Program-made: the position numbers and the translations under genes
Assembly (NCBI GenBank): GCA_030448245.1
Contig: JAUJNH010000001.1
Span: forward strand, 412,171-476,170
Origin: Acidimicrobiales bacterium
Lineage (GTDB): Bacteria > Actinomycetota > Acidimicrobiia > Acidimicrobiales > JAUJNH01
Direction of reading: 5' to 3'
Length of the DNA stretch: 64,000 bases
Shown here: positions 26,417-35,566 of the stretch, piece by piece
Layout: each line of letters begins with the position of its first letter
How positions within the stretch are numbered: position 1 is the stretch's first letter
Notes under the pieces: model-generated
What the model was told of the DNA's origin: nothing
Database searches by the model: none
Seen by the model: the letters and a program-made list of their open reading frames with translations, nothing else

Positions 26417-27285
26417 GGCCGGTACCCCTCGGCCGTCACCGTGCCCGCGCCGTCGTAGAAGCCCGAGCCGTCGACGGCCGCCTCCAGCTGGGCGTAGCCG
26501 TCGAGGCGGCCCGGGAGCCACTGCTTCAGCCCCTCGAGGTCGAGCAGGGGGCGCACCGTGGCGTCGCCGTAGTCCATGGCGAAGAGGAGCTGGCAGAAGC
26601 GCCCGAGCAGCGCCTCCCGCCCCGGCTGCGGGCCGCCCGGCCCGTCGACCACCGTCATGTTGCAGTGGTCGTACGGCGCCGTCTGCGCCACCACCCGGGT
26701 CGCCCCCGGCGGGAACAGGCCCTCGCGGGCGAACAGCAGGTGGTTCCCGTCGATCATGCAGGCGGCGTCCACCTCGCCGGCCATGAGGGCCCGAGCCGCG
26801 TCGCGCTCGCCGCCGACGTGGTCGCCGTGGAGCCCGACGCCCACCTCGAAGCGGCGGACGGTCAGCTCGCCGGTCAGCCCGAGCCCGCCCAGGTGGGCCA
26901 GGGGCAGGAGGGTGGCCTGAGGCGAGTCGACCGCACCGGCGCCGACCACCTTGCCCTTCAGGTCGTGGACGGCCTCGACGGCCGAGCCCTCCCGGGCCAC
27001 GACGATCGACGTGAGGTCGCGGTCGGTGTCGCGCATGGCCAGCGCCCGGGCGCCGCCACCGGCGGCCTCGGCCAGGCGGTGGGCCCTCACCCACGCCAGC
27101 GGCGAGCTCCAGGCCACATCGATGGTGCCGGCCAGCAGCTCCTCGACCTGCCGCTCGTAGTTGGAGTAGAGGACGTAGTCGACATCGAGGCCCTCGGCGG
27201 CGAACCAGCGCCGGAACCCGTCCCAGATGGTCACCACCTTGGGGTCGTAGGCCACCGCCCCCAGGGTCAGCCGGTCCCCGCTCAC
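26413..27285 (-). CDS. PhnD/SsuA-like substrate-binding fold protein without signal peptide
   Basis: The 290-residue protein has the type-2 periplasmic-binding fold of PhnD/SsuA-like proteins (LTLGAVAYDPKVV, VEELLAGTIDVAWSSPLAW, AARALMAGEVDAACMIDGNH). No signal peptide or lipobox precedes it: the GTG at 27285 starts directly at the first strand. It overlaps both neighbours by four bases (GTGA and ATGA). No ABC permease or ATPase lies nearby. It is probably a cytoplasmic ligand-binding or enzyme subunit working with the flavoprotein and the diiron protein. That role is inference. Confidence 0.7.
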   Translation of the reverse strand: MSGDRLTLGAVAYDPKVVTIWDGFRRWFAAEGLDVDYVLYSNYERQVEELLAGTIDVAWSSPLAWVRAHRLAEAAGGGARALAMRDTDRDLTSIVVAREGSAVEAVHDLKGKVVGAGAVDSPQATLLPLAHLGGLGLTGELTVRRFEVGVGLHGDHVGGERDAARALMAGEVDAACMIDGNHLLFAREGLFPPGATRVVAQTAPYDHCNMTVVDGPGGPQPGREALLGRFCQLLFAMDYGDATVRPLLDLEGLKQWLPGRLDGYAQLEAAVDGSGFYDGAGTVTAEGYRP

Positions 27286-28412
27286 GCGTCGAACAGGGGC
27301 AGGCCGTTGACGGCCCTTCCCACGAAGTCGAGGAGGGCGTCGGTGGTCGGCGCCATGACCCGGGCGGCGCGTGCGTCGCGAAAGGCGCGCTCGACTCCCA
27401 GCTCCTTGCGGAACGCGGCGCCGCCGCACACCTTCATGGCCAGGTCGGTGACGGCGATGGCTGCTTCGGCCGTCACGGCCTTCACCTCCAGCACCCGCAG
27501 CATGGCGTCGGCCCGCTGCGTCTCGAGGGCGCCCAGGGTGTCCTCCAGGAAGGCGGCGGCTTGGTCGGTCTGCACCCGCATCCGGGCATGGTCGAGCCGC
27601 GGGATCGGCTGCTGGGCCAAGGTCTGGTCGAGGTGCTCGAGCCGGGTGGACGACAGGTGGGCGCCGGTCTCGGCGGTGACCACCTCCATCAGGCCCAACC
27701 CGAACGCTCCGGTCAGGACCAGGAACCACGGGAGGATCCCGGTGAGGGCGAGGTCGAGGCCGCCGCCGTCCGGGCCGAGCATGTCGTCGGTGGTGACCTG
27801 CACGCCGTCGGCGGTGACGGGGGTGGAGCCGTTGCCCCGCAGCCCGAGGCCGTCGAAGCCGGCCGGCTGGGTGAGCCCCGCCGACGAGCTCGGCACCAGC
27901 CACAGCGTCATCGGCCCCTCAGCCGCGGGGTCGAGCGGCCGGCTGGACCAGACGTAGCTGTCGGCCCGGCCAGCGGCGGTCACCCAGCTCTTGCGGGCGT
28001 CGAGGCGGACACGGCCGTCGTCAGCGGTGGCCGTGCCCTGCGAGGCCCAGAAGTGGCTGCGCGAGCCGCTCTCGGAGAAGGCCAGGGTGCTGAGGTGCTG
28101 GCCACCGGCCACCGCCTTGCGCACCGACTCGGGGGCGTGGCCCTCGATCGCGGCCACGGCGGTGTAGTGCATCAGCACCACCATCGCCGTCGAGCCGCAG
28201 GTGCCGGCGAGGCGTTGGACGACCTCGGCGGCCTGGCGCATCCCCAGGCCCCCGCCGCCCAGGTCGGCGCTGACGGTCAAGCCGAGGAGCCCGGCGGCGG
28301 CCAGGGCGTCGATCGAGCGCTGCGGGAAGGTGCCGTCGCCGTCGACCGCCGGTGCCTCGGGTGCGACGACGTCGTCGAGTACGCGCTGGAGCGCATCGAG
28401 ATGAGTACTCAT
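27282..28412 (-). CDS. Acyl-CoA dehydrogenase-like flavoprotein
   Basis: The 376-residue protein has the full acyl-CoA dehydrogenase fold: an N-terminal helical domain, a middle strand domain (LAFSESGSRSHFW, KSWVTAAGRAD) and a C-terminal helical domain (KVCGGAAFRKELGVER, RDARAARVM). At the position of the usual catalytic-Glu loop it reads APTTDAL. That is unlike classical dehydrogenases and more like the DszC/SfnB-type monooxygenase or dehydrogenase subgroup. ATG at 28412 has AGGA nine bases upstream. It is the first gene of the overlapping operon 28412-25211. Confidence 0.75.
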   Translation of the reverse strand: MSTHLDALQRVLDDVVAPEAPAVDGDGTFPQRSIDALAAAGLLGLTVSADLGGGGLGMRQAAEVVQRLAGTCGSTAMVVLMHYTAVAAIEGHAPESVRKAVAGGQHLSTLAFSESGSRSHFWASQGTATADDGRVRLDARKSWVTAAGRADSYVWSSRPLDPAAEGPMTLWLVPSSSAGLTQPAGFDGLGLRGNGSTPVTADGVQVTTDDMLGPDGGGLDLALTGILPWFLVLTGAFGLGLMEVVTAETGAHLSSTRLEHLDQTLAQQPIPRLDHARMRVQTDQAAAFLEDTLGALETQRADAMLRVLEVKAVTAEAAIAVTDLAMKVCGGAAFRKELGVERAFRDARAARVMAPTTDALLDFVGRAVNGLPLFDA

Positions 28413-28657
28413 GCGGGCTGTTCCTTAGGAGTAGAAGGTGGGTGAAGCGCGGGGTGGATCAGCCCGGCGCGCTGCTACCGACCTCAGGGGGCAGCCACCG
28501 GCACGATCCGATTCGCCCGACCGGGCGACCTGTCACGAGCTCAACGTCGGTGTGCCATCTGCCCCCCTCTCCTGTTCACGAGCGGACGCTACCGCCAGGC
28601 CTCCCGGCATGCGCAACCAGCGGAAGGCGACGACCGGCCCCTTCGGCGTCACCGTCG

Positions 28658-29572
28658 TCACGGCCCGGTGGGAGGCGGCTCGAGGCGCTTCGAGTAGAGG
28701 CGGTGGAGGGCCTCGGGCTTCCCGGCGCCGGCAGGGGCCCACGGGGTGACCAGGTCGCGGTAGCCGGCGCTGGCGGCCCTCGCGGCCAGCGCCGGGACGA
28801 CGACGGCGGGGTCCCCCTCGAGCTCGAGCACCACGGCCGTGTCCCACCGGCGCTTGGAGACCCGGGCGGCGAGCCCGAGCGGCCCGCCCGCGTCCCGCCA
28901 GGGGCCAGCGACGTCGGGCACCGCCACGATCCGTCCTCCACCGGGTTCGGCGAGCAGCAGGCGAGGGTCGGCCCAGGGCCGGATCGTCCGCGGGAGGCCC
29001 TTGGCCAGGTGGGGTGCCTCTCCCATCGCCCCGCTGGCCACGTCGGCCACGGCCACCCGCCACGTCGGCCGCCCCTCCCCCGGGGCCAGCCCGGCGCTCC
29101 TGAGGGCGGGCCCGAGCCACGCCGGCGTGCGGGGCCGCCCCGTGACCTCGTCGGCGTCACCCTCCTGCACGCCGGCCTCCTGGTCGGGCCGGTACGACGC
29201 CGGGCCGGTGAGCGAGGTGCAGCCCTCCTCGGCCAGGAGGCGGGCGGCCCAGCGGACGAGGGCGGCCACCGCGGCGGCGCCCCGCTCCTCGTCGTCGACC
29301 GTGTCGAGGAAGCCGAACCAGCCCTGCTCGGACCCCTCGAGGTGGTGGGCGGTGCAGCGGCCCACCGGCACCGGGTCGCCGGCCAGGCGCGCCAGCAGCG
29401 ACGCCGCTCGGCCTCCCCCGTCGAACCACGGGTCGCGGCGGGTGCGGAAGCGGTCGGGATCGTCGCTCAGCCGGGGCGGCCGGCCCGGGTGCAGGGCCCG
29501 GGGCAGGTCCCGGAAGCGGCGCCGGGCGAACCGGTGGGTGGCCAGCTCCACCACGACCTGCGGGCCAGGCAC
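28658..29572 (-). CDS. Conserved protein of unknown function, GNAT-like fold suspected
   Basis: The ~304-residue protein reads cleanly from a GTG at 29572 (a TTG at 29662 is possible but its extra residues look non-native). Features include FRDLPRALHPGRPPRLSDD near the N-terminus, a GWFGFLDTVDDE strand and YRDLVTPWAPAG near the C-terminus. The pattern resembles uncharacterised proteins with an N-terminal acetyltransferase-like half. It is divergent from fbiC, separated by ~110 bp. I cannot assign a reaction. Confidence 0.55.
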   Translation of the reverse strand: MPGPQVVVELATHRFARRRFRDLPRALHPGRPPRLSDDPDRFRTRRDPWFDGGGRAASLLARLAGDPVPVGRCTAHHLEGSEQGWFGFLDTVDDEERGAAAVAALVRWAARLLAEEGCTSLTGPASYRPDQEAGVQEGDADEVTGRPRTPAWLGPALRSAGLAPGEGRPTWRVAVADVASGAMGEAPHLAKGLPRTIRPWADPRLLLAEPGGGRIVAVPDVAGPWRDAGGPLGLAARVSKRRWDTAVVLELEGDPAVVVPALAARAASAGYRDLVTPWAPAGAGKPEALHRLYSKRLEPPPTGP

Positions 29573-29685
29573 AGCCGGCCTAACGCAGGCCTCGCCGGAC
29601 GGCTGCGGCGGGTGTGTGATGCGGAAGCTCGGCGTCGTCCACCAGCGCGTGGCTACCAGCAACCGGCCCCCTAAGGTGCCCCCCG

Positions 29686-31953
29686 ATGGTGGACGACCTC
29701 CTCCGGCTGCCCACCGACCAGCTGCTGGCCCGGGCCGCGGCGGTGCGAGACGCCGCCACCGGCAGCCGCATCACGTTCTCGCCCAAGGTCTTCCTGCCCC
29801 TCACCGAGCTGTGCCGGGACCGGTGCGGCTACTGCACGTTCGCCAAGGCCCCGGCCCGCATCGACAGCCCGTACCTGCCGCCGGACGAGGTGCTGCGCAT
29901 CGCCCGCCAAGGCGTGGCCGCCGGCTGTGCCGAGGCCCTGTTCACCCTCGGCGAGGCACCCGAGGACCGCTACCCCGCCGCCCGGGCCTGGCTCGACGAC
30001 CACGGCTGGGCCAGCACGGTCGACTACCTGGTGGCCATGTGCCGCCTGGTGCTGGACGAGACCGGCCTGCTGCCCCACGCCAACCCCGGAGCCCTCCCCG
30101 AGGAGGCGCTGGACCGCCTTCGCGAGGTGGCGCCCAGCCAGGGCATGATGCTCGAGTCGCTGCGCGGCGACCTGGCCTGCCACCGGGGTGCCCCGGACAA
30201 GACGCCCGAGCGGCGCCTCGCCACCCTCGAGGCCGCCGGGCGGCTCCGCATCCCCTACACCACCGGGATCCTGGTCGGGATCGGCGAGGAGGAGGCCGAC
30301 AGGCTCGAGGCGCTGCACGCCATCGCCGCCAGCCACCGCCGCCACGGCCACGTGCAGGAGGTCATCGTCCAGGGCTTCCTGCCCAAGCCGGGCACGGCCA
30401 TGCACGCCGCCGCCGCCGCCCCGGTCGGCGCCCACCTGCGGGCCGTGGCCCTGGCCCGGCTCGTGCTGCCCCCCGAAGTCGTGGTGCAGGCCCCGCCCAA
30501 CCTCAGCGACGACCCCGGCCGCCTCCTCGACGCCGGGATCGCCGACTGGGGCGGCGTGTCGCCGGTCACCATCGACCACGTCAACCCGGAGCGGCCGTGG
30601 CCCCAGCTGGACCGGCTGCGCCGGATCACCGAGGCGCGGGGCTTCGCCCTGGCCCCCCGGCTCACCGCCCACCCCGGCTACGTCCTCGACCCGGGCACGT
30701 GGCTGGCCGCCGGCGTCCGGACCAAGGTGCTCGACCGCTCGGACGCCGAGGGCCTGGCCCGCGATTCGGGTTGGGTCAGCGGCGGCGAGGTGGCCCCCCC
30801 GGCGCTCGTGCCCGGCCCCGCCGGGGTCCGGGCAGGATCGCCGGTCGGCGAGGTGGTGGCCGGGGTCCTGCTGGGCCAGGAGCCGGGCGAGGACGAGCTC
30901 ACCACCCTCTTCGGCGCCAGGGGCCCGGAGGTCGTGGCGGTGTGCGAGGTGGCCGACGACCTTCGACGTCGGGAGGTCGGCGACGTGGTCACCTGGGTCT
31001 CGAACCGGAACATCAACTACACCAACGTGTGCACGTTCAAGTGCCGCTTCTGCGCGTTCTCCAAGGGCCCGCTCAGCCTGAACCTGCGAGGCAACCCCTA
31101 CCTGCTGGGGCTCGACGAGATCTCGCAGCGGGTGACCGAGGCCGCCGACCGGGGTGCCACCGAGGTCTGCCTGCAGGGCGGCATCCACCCCAGCTTCGAC
31201 GGCGACTACTACCTGGAGGTCATCCGGGCCGTGCGCCAGGCGTCGGCCTCGATCCACATCCACGGCTTCACCGCGCTCGAGGTGACCGAGGGCGCCAGGC
31301 GCAACGGCGAGCCCCTGGCCGACTACCTCCGCCGGCTGATGGACGCCGGCCTGCGCACCCTGCCCGGCACGGCCGCCGAGATCCTCGACGACGAGGTGCG
31401 GGCGGTGCTGTGCGCCGACAAGGTGACGACCGACGAGTGGCTCGACGCCCACCGCACCGCCCACCGCGTGGGGCTGCGGTCCAACGTCACGATCATGTTC
31501 GGCTCGATCGAGCAGCCGCGGTCGTGGGCCCGGCACCTGGTCGTCACCCGGAGCCTCCAGAAGGAGACCGGCGGGTTCACCGAGTTCGTGCCCCTGCCCT
31601 TCGTGCACATGGCGGCACCCATCTACCTGCAGGGCCAGGCCCGACGTGGGCCGACGTTCCGCGAGACGCTGCTCATGCACGCCATCGGCCGGATCGCCTA
31701 CGCCGGCCACATCCCCAACATCCAGGTGTCGTGGGTGAAGATGGGCGTCGAGGGGGCCCGCCAGGTCCTGCAGGCGGGCGCCAACGACCTGGGCGGCACC
31801 CTGATGGACGAGAACATCAGCCGCGCCGCCGGCGCCACCCACGGCCAGGCCATGGACGAGGAGGGCTTCCGCCGCGTGCTGGACGGGCTGCCCGGCCCGC
31901 GATCGCTCGATCAGCGGACGACCCTCTACGGACGGGTCGCCCAACCTGCGTGA
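29686..31953 (+). CDS. fbiC: FbiC, 7,8-didemethyl-8-hydroxy-5-deazariboflavin (F0) synthase
   Basis: This 755-residue fusion carries two radical-SAM halves. The CofG-like half has CRDRCGYC at about 44-51, and the CofH-like half has CTFKCRFC at about 447-454. Further conserved stretches include GINYTN-like NRNINYTNVC and EFVPLPFVHM. It joins tyrosine and 5-amino-6-ribitylaminouracil to form the F0 deazaflavin of coenzyme F420. FbiC proteins are usually about 800-860 residues, so this one is compact, but both clusters are intact. It shows the organism makes F420. No other F420 gene is adjacent; the minus-strand RibD-type reductase at 33246 could supply a ribityl intermediate, but that is speculation. 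Confidence 0.93.
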   Translation: MVDDLLRLPTDQLLARAAAVRDAATGSRITFSPKVFLPLTELCRDRCGYCTFAKAPARIDSPYLPPDEVLRIARQGVAAGCAEALFTLGEAPEDRYPAARAWLDDHGWASTVDYLVAMCRLVLDETGLLPHANPGALPEEALDRLREVAPSQGMMLESLRGDLACHRGAPDKTPERRLATLEAAGRLRIPYTTGILVGIGEEEADRLEALHAIAASHRRHGHVQEVIVQGFLPKPGTAMHAAAAAPVGAHLRAVALARLVLPPEVVVQAPPNLSDDPGRLLDAGIADWGGVSPVTIDHVNPERPWPQLDRLRRITEARGFALAPRLTAHPGYVLDPGTWLAAGVRTKVLDRSDAEGLARDSGWVSGGEVAPPALVPGPAGVRAGSPVGEVVAGVLLGQEPGEDELTTLFGARGPEVVAVCEVADDLRRREVGDVVTWVSNRNINYTNVCTFKCRFCAFSKGPLSLNLRGNPYLLGLDEISQRVTEAADRGATEVCLQGGIHPSFDGDYYLEVIRAVRQASASIHIHGFTALEVTEGARRNGEPLADYLRRLMDAGLRTLPGTAAEILDDEVRAVLCADKVTTDEWLDAHRTAHRVGLRSNVTIMFGSIEQPRSWARHLVVTRSLQKETGGFTEFVPLPFVHMAAPIYLQGQARRGPTFRETLLMHAIGRIAYAGHIPNIQVSWVKMGVEGARQVLQAGANDLGGTLMDENISRAAGATHGQAMDEEGFRRVLDGLPGPRSLDQRTTLYGRVAQPA

Positions 31954-32170
31954 GAGGGGCGGCCCGCGCCGACCAGCGTCAGGCCGCCGCGGGGTAGCTG
32001 GGGTCGGCGGCCAGGGCGGCGCGGTCGGGTTGTGAAGGTCAGTCATCGGCGGCCAAGAGCTCGGACGTCGGCGTCGGGGCACCGTCCGTCGACTGTGGCG
32101 GCCAGCAGTGCTCGTACCCTGCGTCCGCGGGGGCAGACGATCGTGAGGCCTGTGCTTACCTGACCGCATC
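31954..32170. other. Intergenic region between fbiC and the LOG gene
   Basis: These 217 bp contain no recognisable gene or hairpin terminator; the LOG-gene promoter is expected here. Confidence 0.3.
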
Positions 32171-33235
32171 ATGGCCAAGCGCGCCCCTCGCAGCACCGGC
32201 GACCTCGCCGTCGACGCGGCCATACGCGAGCTGTTGGACGCCCTCCACCCGGGGGCGAACCGCCACCTGGTGGCCGAGTGCCTGACGACCGTGGCCCTGC
32301 TGGCCCAGGAGGACCACGACAAGCTCGACCTCAAGATCACCAGCTCGGCTCTGGCCGAGATGCGCCGCGCCTTTGGCGTCTTCCGGCCCTACCGGGACAA
32401 GCCGAAGATCACCATGTTCGGCTCGGCCCGCACCGAGCCGGAGGACCCCCTCTACGCCCAGGCCCGGGCCTGCGCGGCCCGCATCGCCGAAGCGGGGTGG
32501 ATGGTCGTGACGGGCGCCGGCCCCGGCATCATGGCGGCCGGGATGGAGGGCGCGGGCCTCGAGCTGTCCATGGGCGTCAACATCCGTCTGCCGTTCGAGC
32601 AGGCGGCGAACGCCTTCATCGAGCGAGACCCGAAGCTCGTGACGATGAAGTACTTCTTCACCCGCAAGCTGATGCTCATCAAGGAGTCCGACGGCTACGT
32701 CGTCCTCCCCGGGGGGTTCGGCACCCTCGACGAGGCGTTCGAGCTGCTCACCCTCCTGCAGACCGGCAAGGCCGAGCCGGCCCCGGTGGTCCTGCTCGAC
32801 ATCCCGGGCGGCACCTACTTCCAGGGTTGGAGCCGCTTCGTGGAGGAGGAGGTCGTCAGGCGCAACCTGGTCGGGGCGGTCGACCTGTCACTGTTCCGGG
32901 TGACCGACTCGGTCGACGAGGCAGCCGACGAGATCCTCGGCTTCTACCGGTCCTACTCGTCGCTGCGCTACGTGGGCAGCCGGCTGGTCCTGCGCCTCAA
33001 GGTCGAGCCGACACCTGCGGAGGTGGCCGACCTCGACGCCGCCTTCGCCGACATCTGCGTCCCGGGCCTCGGAGGCTTCGAGGTGGTGGCGCCGTCGCCC
33101 GACGAGGTGGTCGAGGGCGACTGCCTCGACCTGCACCGGCTCGCCTTCCCCTTCGACCGCCTGCAGAACGGCCGGCTCCGCCAGCTCATCGACCATCTGA
33201 ACGACCTGCCCTCGGTTGCGGCTGTCGGGCGGTAG
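32171..33235 (+). CDS. LOG-family protein (cytokinin-riboside phosphoribohydrolase-like)
   Basis: The 354-residue protein contains the LOG/lysine-decarboxylase-like Rossmann domain at about 75-265, with GSARTEPED, GAGPGIMAAGMEGA and the signature PGGFGTLDEAFELLT. LOG enzymes cleave nucleoside 5'-monophosphates to base and ribose phosphate. The protein is longer than plant LOG (~215 residues), with N- and C-terminal extensions common in actinobacteria. The ATG is at 32171. It converges on the reductase gene at 33246. Confidence 0.8.
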   Translation: MAKRAPRSTGDLAVDAAIRELLDALHPGANRHLVAECLTTVALLAQEDHDKLDLKITSSALAEMRRAFGVFRPYRDKPKITMFGSARTEPEDPLYAQARACAARIAEAGWMVVTGAGPGIMAAGMEGAGLELSMGVNIRLPFEQAANAFIERDPKLVTMKYFFTRKLMLIKESDGYVVLPGGFGTLDEAFELLTLLQTGKAEPAPVVLLDIPGGTYFQGWSRFVEEEVVRRNLVGAVDLSLFRVTDSVDEAADEILGFYRSYSSLRYVGSRLVLRLKVEPTPAEVADLDAAFADICVPGLGGFEVVAPSPDEVVEGDCLDLHRLAFPFDRLQNGRLRQLIDHLNDLPSVAAVGR

Positions 33236-33245
33236 CGCCTCTGGC

Positions 33246-33932
33246 TCAGCTGACGCCGTAGCGCACGAGGAGGGTGCTGTCGTCCTCGAGCACCGACAGC
33301 AGCGACGCCCCGGCGGGCGGCTGCAGGACGGCGCCGTCGGTGATCCTCGGTGCCGGCCCGCCCGAGAGGAGCGGGGACAGGGTGAGGCACAGCTCGTCGA
33401 CCAGCTCGGCGGCCAGCAGCGCCGAGAACAGCCGGGGCCCGCCCTCGCACAGGAGCCGGCGGAGGCCACGTCGCTCGAGCTCGGTCACCACCAGGCGGAG
33501 GTCGACGGCCTCGTCGCCGCAGTCCACGACGTCGGCGCAGCCGGCCAGGGCGGCCCGGCGGCCGGCGGGGGCCGACGCGCAGGTCAGCACGAGCGGGGTG
33601 GCCGTGCCGGGGGCGGGTGAGAAGAGACGCTCGGCCGGGGACGGCGACAGGTTGGCGCTGACCACGGCGACGGGCACCGTGGCGGGCCGGTAGTGCTCGG
33701 CGATGGCCGTGCCGGCGCCGACCACCACCACGTCGCAGGTGGCCCGAAGGTGGGAGAAGACCGCCTTGTCGGCCGGGGTGCCCAGGCCCGCGGTGCGACC
33801 GTCGAGGGCGGCAGCCCCGTCGAGCGAGCTCACGAAGTTCACGCGGAGGCACGTCGTCTCCGGCCAGGCGTACACGTCGTGGAGGTCGACCCGGCCCGGG
33901 TCCGGCGCAGGGCCGGGGAGGAGGCGGCGCAT
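33246..33932 (-). CDS. RibD C-terminal-type pyrimidine reductase family protein
   Basis: The 228-residue protein matches the stand-alone RibD reductase domain: NFVSSLDGAAALDGRTAGLG (substrate/NADPH region), VVVGAGTAIAEHY and LLCEGGPRLFSALL. Relatives reduce 5-amino-6-ribosylamino-uracil phosphate in riboflavin synthesis or belong to the dihydrofolate-reductase-like group. The deaminase half is absent. ATG at 33932. It is divergent from the methyltransferase at 33987. Confidence 0.8.
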   Translation of the reverse strand: MRRLLPGPAPDPGRVDLHDVYAWPETTCLRVNFVSSLDGAAALDGRTAGLGTPADKAVFSHLRATCDVVVVGAGTAIAEHYRPATVPVAVVSANLSPSPAERLFSPAPGTATPLVLTCASAPAGRRAALAGCADVVDCGDEAVDLRLVVTELERRGLRRLLCEGGPRLFSALLAAELVDELCLTLSPLLSGGPAPRITDGAVLQPPAGASLLSVLEDDSTLLVRYGVS

Positions 33933-33986
33933 GCCCGTAGCGTCCCACGGACCAGCCCTCCGCCCGCCCCGCCTACGCTCCCGCTG

Positions 33987-34745
33987 GTGGCCGACTTCGA
34001 CCCGACCGCCTATGGCGCCTCCGGCATCGCCGACGAGTACGACGACCTGTACGCCGACCACTGGGAGACCGACGGCGCCGTCGAGCTCGTCGCCGAGCTC
34101 GCGGCCGGCGGGCGGGTCCTGGAGCTCGGCATCGGGACCGGGCGGCTGGCCCTGCCGCTGGTGGGGCGGGGCATCGAGGTCCACGGCGTCGAGGGGTCGC
34201 CCGAGATGGTGGCCAAGCTGCAGGCGAAGCCGGGGGGCGACCGGATCCCGGTGGTGGTCGGCGACTTCGCCGACGCCGATGCCGGCACCGGCTTCGACCT
34301 CGTGCTCCTGGCCGTCAACACGATCTTCGCCCTGCCGGACCAGCAGGCCCAGGTGGCCTGCTTCCGCAACGCCGCCCGCCACCTCGGCCCGTCCGGCCGG
34401 TTCGTGGTCGAGGCGTGGGTGCCGGACGTCGGCGGCTTCCGGAACAACCGGCTGGTGCGCCCGCGGCTCCTGCACGCCGACCGGATGTCGGTCGAGTCCG
34501 TCGAGCTCGACCCCGTGGACCAGATGATGCATACCGTCCAGGCCGTCTTCTCCAACGGCTCGGTGCGCCTCTACCCGGCCAACCACCGCTACGCCTGGCC
34601 GGCCGAGCTCGACCTCATGGCCCAGCTGGCCGGCTTCCACCGGGAGGGGCGGTGGGCCGACTGGACCCGCTCGCCCTTCACTGCCGAGAGCCGCGCCCAC
34701 GTCACGGTGTACCGGCTCGGCACGCCCGGGGCCGCTGGCGGGTGA
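33987..34745 (+). CDS. Class I SAM-dependent methyltransferase
   Basis: The 252-residue protein has motif I VLELGIGTGRLALP at about 49-62, followed by VHGVEGSPEMVAKL and DLVLLAVNTIFALP. The C-terminal strands suit a small-molecule methyltransferase. GTG at 33987 starts just before the fold; no ribosome site is evident. Its stop lies one base from the stop of the convergent GAF-ANTAR gene. The substrate is unknown. Confidence 0.75.
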   Translation: MADFDPTAYGASGIADEYDDLYADHWETDGAVELVAELAAGGRVLELGIGTGRLALPLVGRGIEVHGVEGSPEMVAKLQAKPGGDRIPVVVGDFADADAGTGFDLVLLAVNTIFALPDQQAQVACFRNAARHLGPSGRFVVEAWVPDVGGFRNNRLVRPRLLHADRMSVESVELDPVDQMMHTVQAVFSNGSVRLYPANHRYAWPAELDLMAQLAGFHREGRWADWTRSPFTAESRAHVTVYRLGTPGAAGG

Positions 34746-34746
34746 C

Positions 34747-35499
34747 CTAGCGGGCGGCGCCGGGACCGGCCGGCGCCTCGGCCGCCGGCTTCGAAGGGGC
34801 TGGGTTCGCACCATGGGGGTGGACGATGTCGTCGGCCACGGCCACCAGCTTGACGTTCTGCCGCTGCGAGGCCCGGCGGAGCAGGTCGAAGGCCTCGTCC
34901 TCGTCGATGCCCGAACGGGCCATCAGGATCCCCTTGGCCTGCCCGATCAGGTCGCGGGTCTCGACCTTGCGCTCGAGGTTCTCCTCGCGGCGGGTGGCGG
35001 CCATGGCGACAGCTGCGTGGGCCGCGAAGACGGTGGCGAAGGCGACATCGGTGTCGTCGAAGGCATCGCAGGCGCTGGAGTAGAGGTTGAGGGCCCCCAA
35101 CGTGTCCTCCTCCACGAAGAGCCGGATGGACAGGATGCTGCAGATGCCGGTCTCCTCGTGAGCCCGCGTGGCGAACCTCGGCCACCGGTCCTCGCTGGCC
35201 AGATCGCCCGTCTGGAACACCTCGTGCTCCTTGATGGCATCGAGACACGGTCCCTCGTCGACCTCCGTCTGGATCGCGTCGACGATCCTTGGCACGTCGT
35301 TGGTCGAAGACGGCGACGTGATCTTGCGCCCTTCGACGATGGACATGCCGGCGAACTCGCAGTGGTCGAGGTGCTCGACGGCCAGGCTGACGATCGTGTC
35401 GAGCGTCACCTGCAGGCTCTCGTGGCCGGCCAGGAGGCGAGCTACCTCGCCGAACATCTCCGCGGTCTGAACGTCAGCGCCAGCCCGCTGTGTCGGCAC
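34747..35499 (-). CDS. GAF-ANTAR transcription antitermination regulator, chromosomal copy
   Basis: The 250-residue protein has a GAF domain at about 15-165 (VDEGPCLDAIKEHE, GALNLYSS) and an ANTAR domain at about 170-225 (DLIGQAKGILMARSGI, AFDLLRRASQRQNVKL). It is related in architecture to the cargo GAF-ANTAR proteins of the transposon. A GTG at 35499 is divergent from the phospholipase-D-like gene, with 67 bp between the starts. The two may share stress-responsive control, since cargo counterparts of both genes are also neighbours (796-2963). Confidence 0.83.
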   Translation of the reverse strand: MPTQRAGADVQTAEMFGEVARLLAGHESLQVTLDTIVSLAVEHLDHCEFAGMSIVEGRKITSPSSTNDVPRIVDAIQTEVDEGPCLDAIKEHEVFQTGDLASEDRWPRFATRAHEETGICSILSIRLFVEEDTLGALNLYSSACDAFDDTDVAFATVFAAHAAVAMAATRREENLERKVETRDLIGQAKGILMARSGIDEDEAFDLLRRASQRQNVKLVAVADDIVHPHGANPAPSKPAAEAPAGPGAAR

Positions 35500-35531
35500 G
35501 ATGCCGAGTGTACGGCGAGGTCGGTCTGTTT

Positions 35532-35557
35532 GTTCCCCGTCTGCCCGGATTGGGTAC
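35532..35557 (+). promoter_or_regulatory. Possible SigB/SigF-type promoter of the phospholipase-D-like gene
   Basis: GTTC (35532-35535), 16 bases, then GGGTAC (35552-35557) resembles the general-stress sigma promoters of actinobacteria (GTTT-N14-17-GGGTAT/C). The GTG start at 35567 is nine bases further on, which would give a leaderless or nearly leaderless mRNA. The transposon paralogue keeps the -10-like GGTTAC and the same spacing but not the -35 element. Confidence 0.4.
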
Positions 35558-35566
35558 CACCGGACT

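Noticed and set aside
28839-31997. Plus-strand open frame of over 1000 codons overlapping fbiC
   Set aside because: fbiC in the adjacent frame has both radical-SAM clusters and full-length homology features; the other frame is a high-GC shadow.
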